A stretch of DNA of 11,093 nt, from NCBI GenBank assembly GCA_011372345.1, contig DRTC01000529.1, forward strand, positions 1-11,093. The letters are read 5' to 3'. Shown in pieces: positions 1-6,881 of this stretch. The notes beneath the pieces were generated by a model. It was given only the letters and a program-made list of their open reading frames with translations. It did no database searches and had not been told where the DNA came from. This stretch comes from Candidatus Cloacimonadota bacterium (GTDB lineage Bacteria > Cloacimonadota > Cloacimonadia > Cloacimonadales > TCS61). Both the position numbers and the translations under genes were made by a program. Numbering within the stretch: position 1 is the first letter of the stretch; each line of letters starts with the position of its first letter.

Positions 1-3000
1 ATTTTGATCTCACCTTTTTCGTTTTTTGGGAAAGCATATTTTAGAGAATTTGAGACTAACTCGTTCAGGATCAGAGCAATCGGGATAGCTCGTGAAATAT
101 CGAAGGTGATATTTTGAATATCCGGCAATAACCTTATTTTTGAAGGATTTATATCGTATGAACCAAAGAGCATTCTCGACAAACTTTTAATATAATTCTC
201 AAAATCGATATGAACAAAATCTTTTGTTTCATAAAGTTTCTGATGGATCAAAGCCATCGATCTTATCCTGTTTTCACTCTTCCTGAAAATTTCAAGTATT
301 TTTTTGTCCTTAATATGATATTCCTGGAGTTTGAGCAAGCTGGAGATAACCTGCAGATTATTTTTCACTCGATGGTGGATTTCATTGAGCAGGATTTCTT
401 TTTCATGTAGATCGTTTTTTATCCGTTCCGTAGTTTTTTTTCTTTCGGTAATATCTTCTGTTAGGATAACCACTCTTTGCACATTTCCTTTTTCATCTTG
501 AATTGCATAAAAATATTGCGATATCCAGTCAGCTTTATTTTTTTTAGGATGAGAAAGTTTTAATTCCGGGATATAATACTCTCCACCTGTTTTATATACT
601 TTATTAATATTATCCAGATGGTCAACGAGGTAAGAATCTTTATCATTAAAAGCCAGTTTTTTTCTTGGTTTATGATAATCGGAAATTTCATTGTTAGATA
701 ATCCCCAGAGTTTTTGCCAGGCTCTATTTGATAAAAGAAGTGTTCCGTTTTTATCTCTTACAGAAATACCGATGGGAGAATTTTCGATTACAGTTCTGTT
801 TAATTGTTCACTTTCTTGTAAAGCTTCTTTTGCCTTTTTACGCGCGGTGATGTCACGGGCAATATAGAGCACACTGTTTTTGGTTTTTGGAGCTGCCCTG
901 CCTTCAAACCAGATTGTTTTATCATTTATGAACAGAGGATATTCAATGTTGTTAATTTTATTTTCATTAAGACACTTACGAATAAATGCAAGAAATATGT
1001 CGGCTTCGGGTTTCGGGAATACTTCATGTAATGTTTTTCCAATTACTTTTTCCGAAGGTTTGAACATAAGTTCAGGTGATGTTGGGGCAATGTTGATATA
1101 TCTCCCATCATAATCTATTTCAAACACAATATCTGTCATTGCATTGAAAAGTGTTCGCAAATTATTTTCGCTTTCCCGCAGCTTTTCTTCTGCCTTTTGA
1201 CGCTGTTCCTCAACTTCCATATTGAACAGAGCATAAGCAATATCTCCGGCAACTTCATTAAATAGCGAAAGCTCTTCTTTATCTTCGATAAATCTCGAGG
1301 AAAAGGTAACATTAATAATACCATAAAACTTATCATCATATTTGAGACTTCTCGACATCACACTCCAACCTCGTGTTTTGTTTGCTTTGAACCTGGGACA
1401 TTCTATACAGTCTGATTCGACATTCCGGAATAAAATAACATCTTCGGATTTAAGTGTTTTCGTAATGCAAGGGGGAATATAATTCTCTAAAAACTTCTCA
1501 TCTAATTTGGGAAGTTTCACACTTAAGCCTTCTTCAACAAAATCAATGATCTTTTCCTTGTCATCGAAAAGAGCAATCCAGGCACTATGAAATTCTCTGG
1601 TTTCAATGAAATTTCTGCACGCTTTTTTGATCAGCAGATGACGGTCTTTTTCCTGCACGATCAGTTGATTTACATTGCGGATCGCACGCAGAACTGCATT
1701 CAAATGTTCGGCTCTTTCTTCTGCTTTTTTACGAGTAATTGCAACTGCAACCTGATCGGAGACAAATTCTAAAACAGACAGGTCTTTTTTCGAAAATACG
1801 GATTCTTCTTTATAACTGCGCACGACAATGCAACCGACGACCTTTTTTTCTATTTTCAGAGGAACACCTAACAATATTTTACTTCTTCTAACATAATCGG
1901 TTATTTTTCCTTCTCTAATCAATCTTTTGCGAAGTTCTTCAGTAAGAAATAATGATCGTGCATTTTTGATTATATAATTTGTAACTCCATTTTTTCTTAA
2001 ATGATGAGGTAATTTTACATCGAACTTTTCATCGATAAAATAAGGAGAGATTATTTCACCGGTTTCTTCATTATAATTGGCAATATAAAAATTAGTCGTA
2101 TCGATTATTTTCCCGAGTTCATGATGGATAATTTGATAAAGCTCATCCAGGTTTTTAGTAGTATTAACAGCTTTGGAAATTTGATAGAGAACAGCCTGGA
2201 TCAGTTCTGCTCGCTTCTGTTCAGTAATATCCAAACCAACATTTATCGATCCTTGATCTTTATCCGGTACAAGATAATTATAAACATAATGATTTTCACC
2301 CTGATATAATATCGTATCGATAAATTCCACCATTTCGCCATTTAATGCTCTCTTAACATAGTCCATCACATGAGGATAAGCTTCGAAAACATTTACTCCC
2401 ACAAGCTGATTTTCTTTGATATTCCATTTTTCTAATCCTGCTCCCATCGACCTGGTAAAGATTCCTTCATTATTAATATAAGTGACGGTTATAGGCAGAC
2501 CCGAAAGAATAGTACTAAACATCTTATTCGTAAATTCCAATTCTTCCTTTGCTTGCTTGCGATCGATAGCGATCGCAACTTGATCTGAAACGAATTCCAG
2601 CAGGGACAGATCCTTTTCCGTATAAATCGATGCATCTTGATAACTCAAAACCGCTAATCCGCCGACTATCTTATCCTCGATTTTGAGAGGAACTCCCAAC
2701 CATATTTTGCATTTCCAGTTATGCTTGACGATCTCACCTTTCCCGATCAATTTTTCCCGTAATTTTTCAGTTAAATACAAAGATTTCTTATTCCGGATCA
2801 TATATTCCGTAAATCCGTTTTTTCTTAATTGAACAGGTGGTTTAACATCGAACTTTTCATCTACAAAATAAGGAGCAATTATTTCACCGGTTTCTTCATT
2901 ATAATTGGCAATATAAAAATTAGATGCATCGATTATTTTCCCGAGCTCTCGATGGATAATCTGATAAAGTTCATCCAGGTTTTCAGTTGTATTAACAGCT

Positions 3001-4235
3001 TTGGAAATTTGATAGAGAACAGATTGGATTAGTTCTGCATGTTTACGCTCGGTAATGTCCTGGGTTGTACCGATCATCTTAACCGGTTTGCCGGTTTTAT
3101 CAAAAACCACTTCTCCCAGTTCATGAACATATCTTTCCTCACCGTTAGCACGAATGATGCGATGGTCGATACTATAAGGTTTCTTTTCATATAAAGCTGC
3201 ATTAACTGAATTTTTAACGAAATCTCGATCTTCGGGATGAACAGAATTTAAAAATGTTTTATATGAAATTCCTGATTTTTCGTATGGCAATCCATAGATT
3301 CGGAATATCTCTTCAGACCAGAAATCTATACTTTTTTCGATATCCCATTCCCAGCTTCCGAGGTGCGCTATTTGCTGTGCTTGGGCAAGATTAGCTTCGC
3401 TTTTTTGCAATTCTTGTTCTGCTTGTTTTCTTTCCGAAATATCTCTGGAAACACTGATGATGAAATTGCTTCCTGTTTCTTCATCAAAAGCAATCGTATT
3501 TCTGACTTCTGCCCAGATATAAGAACCATCTTTCTTCCTGAATCTAATCGTAAAAACCGGATTATTTTTGATAGCTTCAGGAGTTACCATCAATTTTGAT
3601 AATCTTTCCGCATCTTTCGGATGATAGAATTCAAAAGGATTTTTCCCGATCAATTCGTCCGGTTCATATCCATGTTGTTTTATTGCAGGAGAAATATAAA
3701 GAAAAGTTCCGTCAAATGCATGCAGGGAAATGACATCAGTAGCATGATCAGCTAATAATCTATGTTTTTTCTCGCTTTCCCGCAATGCTTTTTCTACTAA
3801 CTTGCGGTTGGTGATATCTCTGGTATGAACGATCACACCAGAAAAGTTATCTTCTTCATCGTAAAATGCTGTTGCTGTTCTCTCTATCGGAAAAAAAGAA
3901 CCGTCTTTTCTTTTTAATTCCAATTCTAATTCGACTTTACCTTCTTTTTGTAAAATGGGAAATTTTTTTTTGAACAATTCTTTATATTCATCTCTGAAAA
4001 AATGTGTTATATGCTTTCCAATTATCTCTTCACAGCTATAACCAAGGAATTCACATTCTTTGGAATTGCAATCGATGATGATCCCTTTTGCATCCAGCAA
4101 TGAAATTCCATCCGGTGCGTTTTCAAACAGGCTTCGATATTTTTCTTCGCTTTCCATAAAAACTTTTCCAATTTGTTTGGAGGGAAAAGTATTTTTGTGA
4201 GCTTGTTCCTTATCTGGTTTATCTTTTGTGCTCAT
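1..4235 (-). CDS. Giant soluble multi-PAS/GAF sensor histidine kinase (HisKA_2 type), C-terminus cut by window edge
   Basis: Reading the minus strand from the ATG at 4235 gives 1411 open codons to the window edge. The start is supported by AAGGA six bases upstream and an in-frame TAA just before it. Domains, rough residues: PAS 27-145; PAS 150-272; PAS_3-like 292-401 (SWEWDIEKS...HPEDRDFV); GAF 402-565; PAS 566-674; GAF 676-836; GAF 839-1022 with a CIECP motif (Cys943, Cys946); PAS 1022-1132; PAS 1136-1265; HisKA_2 1279-1350 with EIHHRVKNNLQ, the His before RVKNN (about 1288) being the expected phosphoacceptor; and the ATPase N-box NELVSNSLKYAFP near 1392-1405. The G boxes lie outside the window. 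Each sensor module ends in the usual DITERK-type linker. I saw no signal peptide or membrane segment, so it should act in the cytoplasm, autophosphorylating in response to small-molecule, redox or light cues; the ligands are unknown. HisKA_2 kinases usually pass phosphate to a separate response regulator, and none is visible here. Divergent from the secreted protein gene. Confidence 0.93.
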   Translation of the reverse strand, partial: MSTKDKPDKEQAHKNTFPSKQIGKVFMESEEKYRSLFENAPDGISLLDAKGIIIDCNSKECEFLGYSCEEIIGKHITHFFRDEYKELFKKKFPILQKEGKVELELELKRKDGSFFPIERTATAFYDEEDNFSGVIVHTRDITNRKLVEKALRESEKKHRLLADHATDVISLHAFDGTFLYISPAIKQHGYEPDELIGKNPFEFYHPKDAERLSKLMVTPEAIKNNPVFTIRFRKKDGSYIWAEVRNTIAFDEETGSNFIISVSRDISERKQAEQELQKSEANLAQAQQIAHLGSWEWDIEKSIDFWSEEIFRIYGLPYEKSGISYKTFLNSVHPEDRDFVKNSVNAALYEKKPYSIDHRIIRANGEERYVHELGEVVFDKTGKPVKMIGTTQDITERKHAELIQSVLYQISKAVNTTENLDELYQIIHRELGKIIDASNFYIANYNEETGEIIAPYFVDEKFDVKPPVQLRKNGFTEYMIRNKKSLYLTEKLREKLIGKGEIVKHNWKCKIWLGVPLKIEDKIVGGLAVLSYQDASIYTEKDLSLLEFVSDQVAIAIDRKQAKEELEFTNKMFSTILSGLPITVTYINNEGIFTRSMGAGLEKWNIKENQLVGVNVFEAYPHVMDYVKRALNGEMVEFIDTILYQGENHYVYNYLVPDKDQGSINVGLDITEQKRAELIQAVLYQISKAVNTTKNLDELYQIIHHELGKIIDTTNFYIANYNEETGEIISPYFIDEKFDVKLPHHLRKNGVTNYIIKNARSLFLTEELRKRLIREGKITDYVRRSKILLGVPLKIEKKVVGCIVVRSYKEESVFSKKDLSVLEFVSDQVAVAITRKKAEERAEHLNAVLRAIRNVNQLIVQEKDRHLLIKKACRNFIETREFHSAWIALFDDKEKIIDFVEEGLSVKLPKLDEKFLENYIPPCITKTLKSEDVILFRNVESDCIECPRFKANKTRGWSVMSRSLKYDDKFYGIINVTFSSRFIEDKEELSLFNEVAGDIAYALFNMEVEEQRQKAEEKLRESENNLRTLFNAMTDIVFEIDYDGRYINIAPTSPELMFKPSEKVIGKTLHEVFPKPEADIFLAFIRKCLNENKINNIEYPLFINDKTIWFEGRAAPKTKNSVLYIARDITARKKAKEALQESEQLNRTVIENSPIGISVRDKNGTLLLSNRAWQKLWGLSNNEISDYHKPRKKLAFNDKDSYLVDHLDNINKVYKTGGEYYIPELKLSHPKKNKADWISQYFYAIQDEKGNVQRVVILTEDITERKKTTERIKNDLHEKEILLNEIHHRVKNNLQVISSLLKLQEYHIKDKKILEIFRKSENRIRSMALIHQKLYETKDFVHIDFENYIKSLSRMLFGSYDINPSKIRLLPDIQNITFDISRAIPIALILNELVSNSLKYAFPKNEKGEIK
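1730..2226 (-). repeat. Internal duplication, copy B (second GAF domain of the kinase)
   Basis: This stretch encodes the second GAF domain and is a diverged copy of 2558-3054, offset by exactly 828 bases (276 codons). The proteins share strings such as VLYQISKAVNTT, FYIANYNEETGEII and LLGVPLKIE (WLGVPLKIE in the other copy). A 45-base block at 2051-2095 is identical to 2879-2923, including silent positions. The outer boundaries are approximate. Confidence 0.85.
2558..3054 (-). repeat. Internal duplication, copy A (first GAF domain of the kinase)
   Basis: Partner of the repeat at 1730-2226. It encodes the first GAF domain. The 828-base period equals one GAF plus one PAS module, so the likely event is tandem duplication of a GAF-PAS unit or insertion of a duplicated GAF. 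The 45 identical bases at 2879-2923 imply a fairly recent duplication or later gene conversion. Confidence 0.85.
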
Positions 4236-4500
4236 AACGATTCCTTATATCATCAATAAAACTCAATAAATCTAAATCAAAATCTCAAATTATTTTTCAT
4301 TTTTTACCCTGACCACTAAATTTATTTTGCAATTTATAAGTCAAATAATTTTTAATTTGTTTTGTGTTTGGAGTTTTGAAGTTTATTTCTTTAAATTCAT
4401 TTCATACAAAAAATTCGATTTTAAAAATAAATAAATTGACTTATATAGAATCAATTTGAATTTCTGTTTTAGAAAAATAATTCAGGAGGGATGAAGGATC
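4236..4500. promoter_or_regulatory. Divergent AT-rich intergenic region between kinase and secreted protein genes
   Basis: This gap of 265 bases separates two genes reading away from each other, so it should carry both promoters. It is extremely AT-rich. For the plus-strand gene, TTGACT at 4436-4441 resembles a -35 box, but no good -10 box lies 16-18 bases downstream; TAGAAT at 4446-4451 is -10-like but too close to it. No convincing promoter was found for the kinase. AAGGA (minus strand, 4246-4242) is the kinase ribosome binding site. No operator-like dyad or riboswitch fold was recognised. Confidence 0.45.
4484..4489 (+). promoter_or_regulatory. Ribosome binding site of the secreted protein gene
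   Basis: AGGAGG ends 11 bases before the ATG at 4501, a slightly long spacing. Another ATG at 4491 sits directly behind it but is in a different frame and opens only 26 codons. The ATG at 4501 is chosen because it starts a typical MKK-plus-hydrophobic export signal. Confidence 0.7.
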
Positions 4501-6564
4501 ATGAAAAAGATTTTAATTTCAGTTGTTTTAATTTTATTAGTTTTAAACCTGTTTGGGTATATCCTGCATAAGAAAGCGATCAATACCAGAAGTAGTTTGG
4601 TTTATGAACATTCACGCGATGTTCCGGAATGGGAATTCATCGTTGATCCAACCAGTCTTATCACAACTTATTATGATTATATGCCGGGAAGTTATAACAG
4701 TCTTCCGGTACGGATTCAGCCTGCTGTGTCCGAACCTTACGGTTATCCGGCAGGAGGAGTTTATATCTTATATCATACGCAGGAAACATCGAGTATTGAT
4801 AGAAGAGAGTATTACAGTTATGTCGATGACCAGGGAAATGTATTGGCATCAGCTCCGGTAAGCAATACTCCCATCTGGGAAGGTTACGGAGGAATAGACA
4901 TAGATCCGGTTACAGCAGATCCTTTTGTTTCATACCATATAAATTTCGGAACTCTTGATGCTACCGCATTATTTTCCTATGATCTTTTTCACATGCTTGG
5001 AGCTTCCGGTTTGTGGAGAGAAACATATCCTGTGATCGTCAACAGCGAACTGGATACTCCCTACCCGGATGACAGCTTCTGCTGGCCCTACACTTTTATC
5101 GGACCTTCTCCTCTCGAAGATCATCGCAGAGTTTATATTTATGCAAACAACTATCAGGGACATGGAGCTGACGGTAATCCTTCTGAAAATGTTTTGATCG
5201 CAATTGCTGATTTTAATACTTCGGATATTGATAATCAATCTTCATTGGACTGGACTTATTCAACGATTCCTTTAATGGATGAATGGAATGGAGATCCCTG
5301 GATCAGACCTTTTAAAGCCTGTGCAGTTTCGGATGACGGCAAGATTGCTTTTATGGGATATAACACCGAAGATGAGATATTTGTCTTTTATAATGATAAT
5401 TACGGAGAAGGAGAATACACATATTATTCACAGGATCTTCGTTTCTGGATCGATAATCCTATGAATCAGCAGGGAACGGAATATACTTTTGAGAATGATA
5501 ATGGGAATCCTTACGATCTCTATTTCGGGATGATCCATGCAGGACATATGAATGCGATCTTTACCGATAATGATATGAAAATTAGAATTACCGGAGCACT
5601 CGGACTGCAAGGAGATGATCCTGATGGAGGAGATGGTGTTTACTGGCCCTATGCTATCTATCCGAAAGCATTTGAATTTGATATTGCTTCCCAGTCTTTC
5701 AGTTTTTATGATCTTGATTATACAGGTGCAGATCCGGATGATAATATTCCTATGATTCCCTGGGATATTAATGAAGACGGAGCAGTCGATGAATATGATG
5801 ATGAGGGAAATGTTCTCTGGTACAGTGGATGGCCCATTTATTTTTATGATAATGATACCGCTTTTCATGAAAATGTATTTAAAATTGTAAAGAATGAGGA
5901 AAATGGCTGGCTGGCAGCAGTCTGGCATGACGGTTTGAAATCAAAACTTGCCAATGCTGGAGAAGAAGGATATGAGGATTGGATCGAAGTTCCGGAAATT
6001 GCAATTTCAGTCTCATCGGATAACGGAGGACACTGGAGTGAACCTATCTTTATGAACTCGCTCGATACTCCCGAACTTACAGATATGATACCGGTTTATG
6101 TTTATCCCGGAGATGTTATCGAAGATCTTGGTGATAATCACGGCAGGTTGCATCTCTTCTTTCTCGATGATTACAGTTACGGTTCTTCCATACATGGTTT
6201 TGGTTTGAATAACGGCGGGATGTTAAATTATGCAGCCATTGATATCGAATTCCCGGCAGTTTCGGTTGGAGATGGGGAAATTGATGATATTGAATTTACA
6301 TTACATAATAATTATCCTAATCCTTTTCATGCCAAAACTACGATTTCTTTTTTCACCGCAGAGGACACGGAGGACGCAGAGATAATAATCTACAATATAA
6401 AAGGACAGAAAGTGAAACAATTATCAATCGAAAACCGTCAATCCCCGATTGAATGGAACGGGAAAGACGATCATGATCGAAATGTAGCTTCCGGAATTTA
6501 TTTTTATAAATTGAAAGTTGGGAGACGGTCGCAGACGAAGAAGATGATCTTATTGAAGCGGTAA
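4501..6564 (+). CDS. Secreted protein with Asp-box, EF-hand-like loop and type IX secretion C-terminal sorting domain
   Basis: The protein has 687 residues. Residues 1-22 (MKKILISVVLILLVLNLFGY) are a Sec signal or membrane anchor; there is no clear AxA cleavage site, so cleavage is uncertain. The large middle part (about 40-590) is rich in Tyr, Trp, Asp and Asn and matches no family I can name. It contains an EF-hand/dockerin-like loop DINEDGAVDEYD (422-433), expected to bind calcium, and an Asp-box SSDNGGHW (505-512, pattern S-x-D-x-G-x-x-W) as in BNR/sialidase-type beta-propellers. Residues about 598-687 form a type A T9SS sorting domain: NYPNPF (604-609), YNIKGQKVK (631-639), WNGKDDHDRNVASGIYFYKL (652-671) and a final KKMILLKR. 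In known systems this tail directs passage through the outer membrane and surface attachment or release. A propeller-like surface protein is plausible; no catalytic function is assigned. It stands alone, divergent from the kinase and convergent with the tRNA/rpoD side. An intergenic-type repeat lies in frame inside the tail (separate entry). Confidence 0.88.
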   Translation: MKKILISVVLILLVLNLFGYILHKKAINTRSSLVYEHSRDVPEWEFIVDPTSLITTYYDYMPGSYNSLPVRIQPAVSEPYGYPAGGVYILYHTQETSSIDRREYYSYVDDQGNVLASAPVSNTPIWEGYGGIDIDPVTADPFVSYHINFGTLDATALFSYDLFHMLGASGLWRETYPVIVNSELDTPYPDDSFCWPYTFIGPSPLEDHRRVYIYANNYQGHGADGNPSENVLIAIADFNTSDIDNQSSLDWTYSTIPLMDEWNGDPWIRPFKACAVSDDGKIAFMGYNTEDEIFVFYNDNYGEGEYTYYSQDLRFWIDNPMNQQGTEYTFENDNGNPYDLYFGMIHAGHMNAIFTDNDMKIRITGALGLQGDDPDGGDGVYWPYAIYPKAFEFDIASQSFSFYDLDYTGADPDDNIPMIPWDINEDGAVDEYDDEGNVLWYSGWPIYFYDNDTAFHENVFKIVKNEENGWLAAVWHDGLKSKLANAGEEGYEDWIEVPEIAISVSSDNGGHWSEPIFMNSLDTPELTDMIPVYVYPGDVIEDLGDNHGRLHLFFLDDYSYGSSIHGFGLNNGGMLNYAAIDIEFPAVSVGDGEIDDIEFTLHNNYPNPFHAKTTISFFTAEDTEDAEIIIYNIKGQKVKQLSIENRQSPIEWNGKDDHDRNVASGIYFYKLKVGRRSQTKKMILLKR
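6352..6381 (+). repeat. GC-rich 'gcagaggac' repeat embedded in frame in the T9SS tail
   Basis: The stretch ttcaccgcagaggac followed by acggaggacgcagag is built from degenerate 9-base units (gcagaggac, acggaggac, gcagag). It is markedly more GC-rich than the surrounding gene. It encodes FTAEDTEDAE (residues 618-627) in a loop between the conserved TTISF and IYNIKGQ strands of the sorting domain. From memory, repeats of this style occur between genes in many bacterial genomes; I could not count copies here. Confidence 0.6.
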
Positions 6565-6568
6565 ATCG

Positions 6569-6605
6569 AAAAAAACCTTCAAGGTTCAGAAAACCTTGAA
6601 GGTTT
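6569..6605 (-). terminator. Hairpin terminator at the convergent gene ends
   Basis: A perfect 12-bp stem (aaaccttcaagg at 6573-6584 with ccttgaaggttt at 6594-6605) encloses a 9-base loop. On the minus strand the stem runs into seven T residues (complement of 6575-6569), making a good intrinsic terminator for transcripts from the tRNA side. On the plus strand only three T residues follow, but the hairpin begins just behind the stop codon of the secreted protein gene, so it may work in both directions. Confidence 0.75.
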
Positions 6606-6612
6606 AAATTTA

Positions 6613-6668
6613 TGGGCCCAAGAGGAATCGAACCTCTGTCCGGCAACTGCCGGATATGAGCCGGAAGC
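6613..6668 (-). pseudogene. Broken tRNA copy: 3' half of the neighbouring CAU tRNA
   Basis: Reading on the minus strand, this repeats the anticodon arm, T arm and 3' acceptor strand of the intact tRNA 108 bases upstream. The 26 bases at 6613-6638 are identical to 6721-6746, and atgagccggaagc (6656-6668) is identical to 6758-6770. Relative to the intact gene it carries about 10 extra bases after the anticodon stem (CAGTTGCCGG), lacks about 4 bases of the variable loop, and has loop CTCATAT instead of CTCATAA. No 5' acceptor strand able to pair with TGGGCCC and no D arm precede it, so it cannot form a normal tRNA. It could be a tandem duplication remnant or a former integration site (attachment-site scar). 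Confidence 0.85.
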
Positions 6669-6678
6669 ATGATTGGAT

Positions 6679-6712
6679 AAAAAATCGACTCGTCGCTGAA
6701 CTAACGAGTCGA
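6679..6712 (-). terminator. Intrinsic terminator behind the intact tRNA; stem resembles a tRNA acceptor
   Basis: On the minus strand a perfect 9-bp stem (complement of 6712-6704 pairing with 6693-6685) with a 10-base loop is followed by six T residues (6684-6679). It begins 8 bases beyond the tRNA 3' end, the normal place for a tRNA terminator. The 5' arm plus loop (GACTCGT TA GTTC AGC) also matches the order acceptor, linker, D-stem of a tRNA, so the hairpin may descend from a collapsed tRNA gene. Confidence 0.75.
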
Positions 6713-6720
6713 AACATCAA

Positions 6721-6793
6721 TGGGCCCAAGAGGAATCGAACCTCTGACCGTCCGGTTATGAGCCGGAAGCTCTACCAACTGAGCTATAGGCCC
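6721..6793 (-). tRNA. tRNA with anticodon CAU, most likely tRNA-Ile2 (lysidine-modified, reads AUA)
   Basis: A complete 73-base cloverleaf on the minus strand: acceptor GGGCCTA pairs with TGGGCCC (one U-G pair), D arm GCTC-AGTTGGTA-GAGC, anticodon arm TCCGG-CTCATAA-CCGGA, variable loop CGGTC, T arm AGAGG-TTCGAAT-CCTCT, discriminator A. CCA is not encoded, so it must be added by tRNA nucleotidyltransferase. CAU occurs in initiator Met, elongator Met and Ile2. The C4-G69 and C5-G68 pairs, which are the known recognition elements of the lysidine synthetase TilS, and similarity to firmicute Ile2 tRNAs (CGGCTCATAACCG core) favour Ile2. Elongator Met remains possible. Initiator Met is unlikely because the first pair G1-C72 is intact and the anticodon stem lacks the three G-C pairs. 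Confidence 0.93.
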
Positions 6794-6811
6794 TACAATT
6801 TTTAAAGTTGT

Positions 6812-6840
6812 TAAAACAAATTTGCTGTTTTTACTGTCAA
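6812..6840 (-). promoter_or_regulatory. Putative sigma-70 promoter of the tRNA gene
   Basis: On the minus strand a perfect TTGACA (6840-6835) stands 17-18 bases before GTTTTAA (6817-6811), a weak -10 match. Transcription would start about 10 bases before the tRNA. This suggests that the tRNA is transcribed separately from rpoD, although read-through from rpoD is also possible because I found no strong terminator between rpoD and the tRNA. Confidence 0.5.
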
Positions 6841-6881
6841 GAATTTCCTCTTTATACAAAGGAGATTGAGTAGGATTATTT

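Noticed and set aside
1730..3054. CRISPR-like or tandem repeat array in the kinase gene
   Set aside because: Only two long diverged copies exist and they encode homologous GAF domains; there are no short regularly spaced units.
210..3599. Several 60-80 codon open frames on both strands within 1-4235
   Set aside because: They overlap the continuous kinase frame, which carries clear PAS, GAF and HisKA_2 motifs throughout.
4491..4571. Small upstream ORF starting directly behind AGGAGG
   Set aside because: Its ATG lies one base from the Shine-Dalgarno sequence, too close for efficient initiation, and its 26 codons only overlap the signal peptide region of the real gene out of frame.
5428..5928. 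166-codon minus-strand open frame antisense to the secreted protein gene
   Set aside because: Its Ile-rich composition is the mirror of the Asp/Tyr/Asn-rich gene on the other strand, and no ribosome site or family motif was seen.
6613..6720. tmRNA or a permuted/split tRNA gene made from the 3' half copy
   Set aside because: No 5' strand pairs with TGGGCCC downstream or nearby apart from the intact tRNA, the spacing is far too short for a tmRNA, and the order (whole tRNA first, then a 3' half) is not that of a permuted gene.
6841..6881. Possible terminator between rpoD and the tRNA (CTCCTTT/AAAGAGG)
   Set aside because: Only about four pairs form before a mismatch and no T-run follows on the minus strand.
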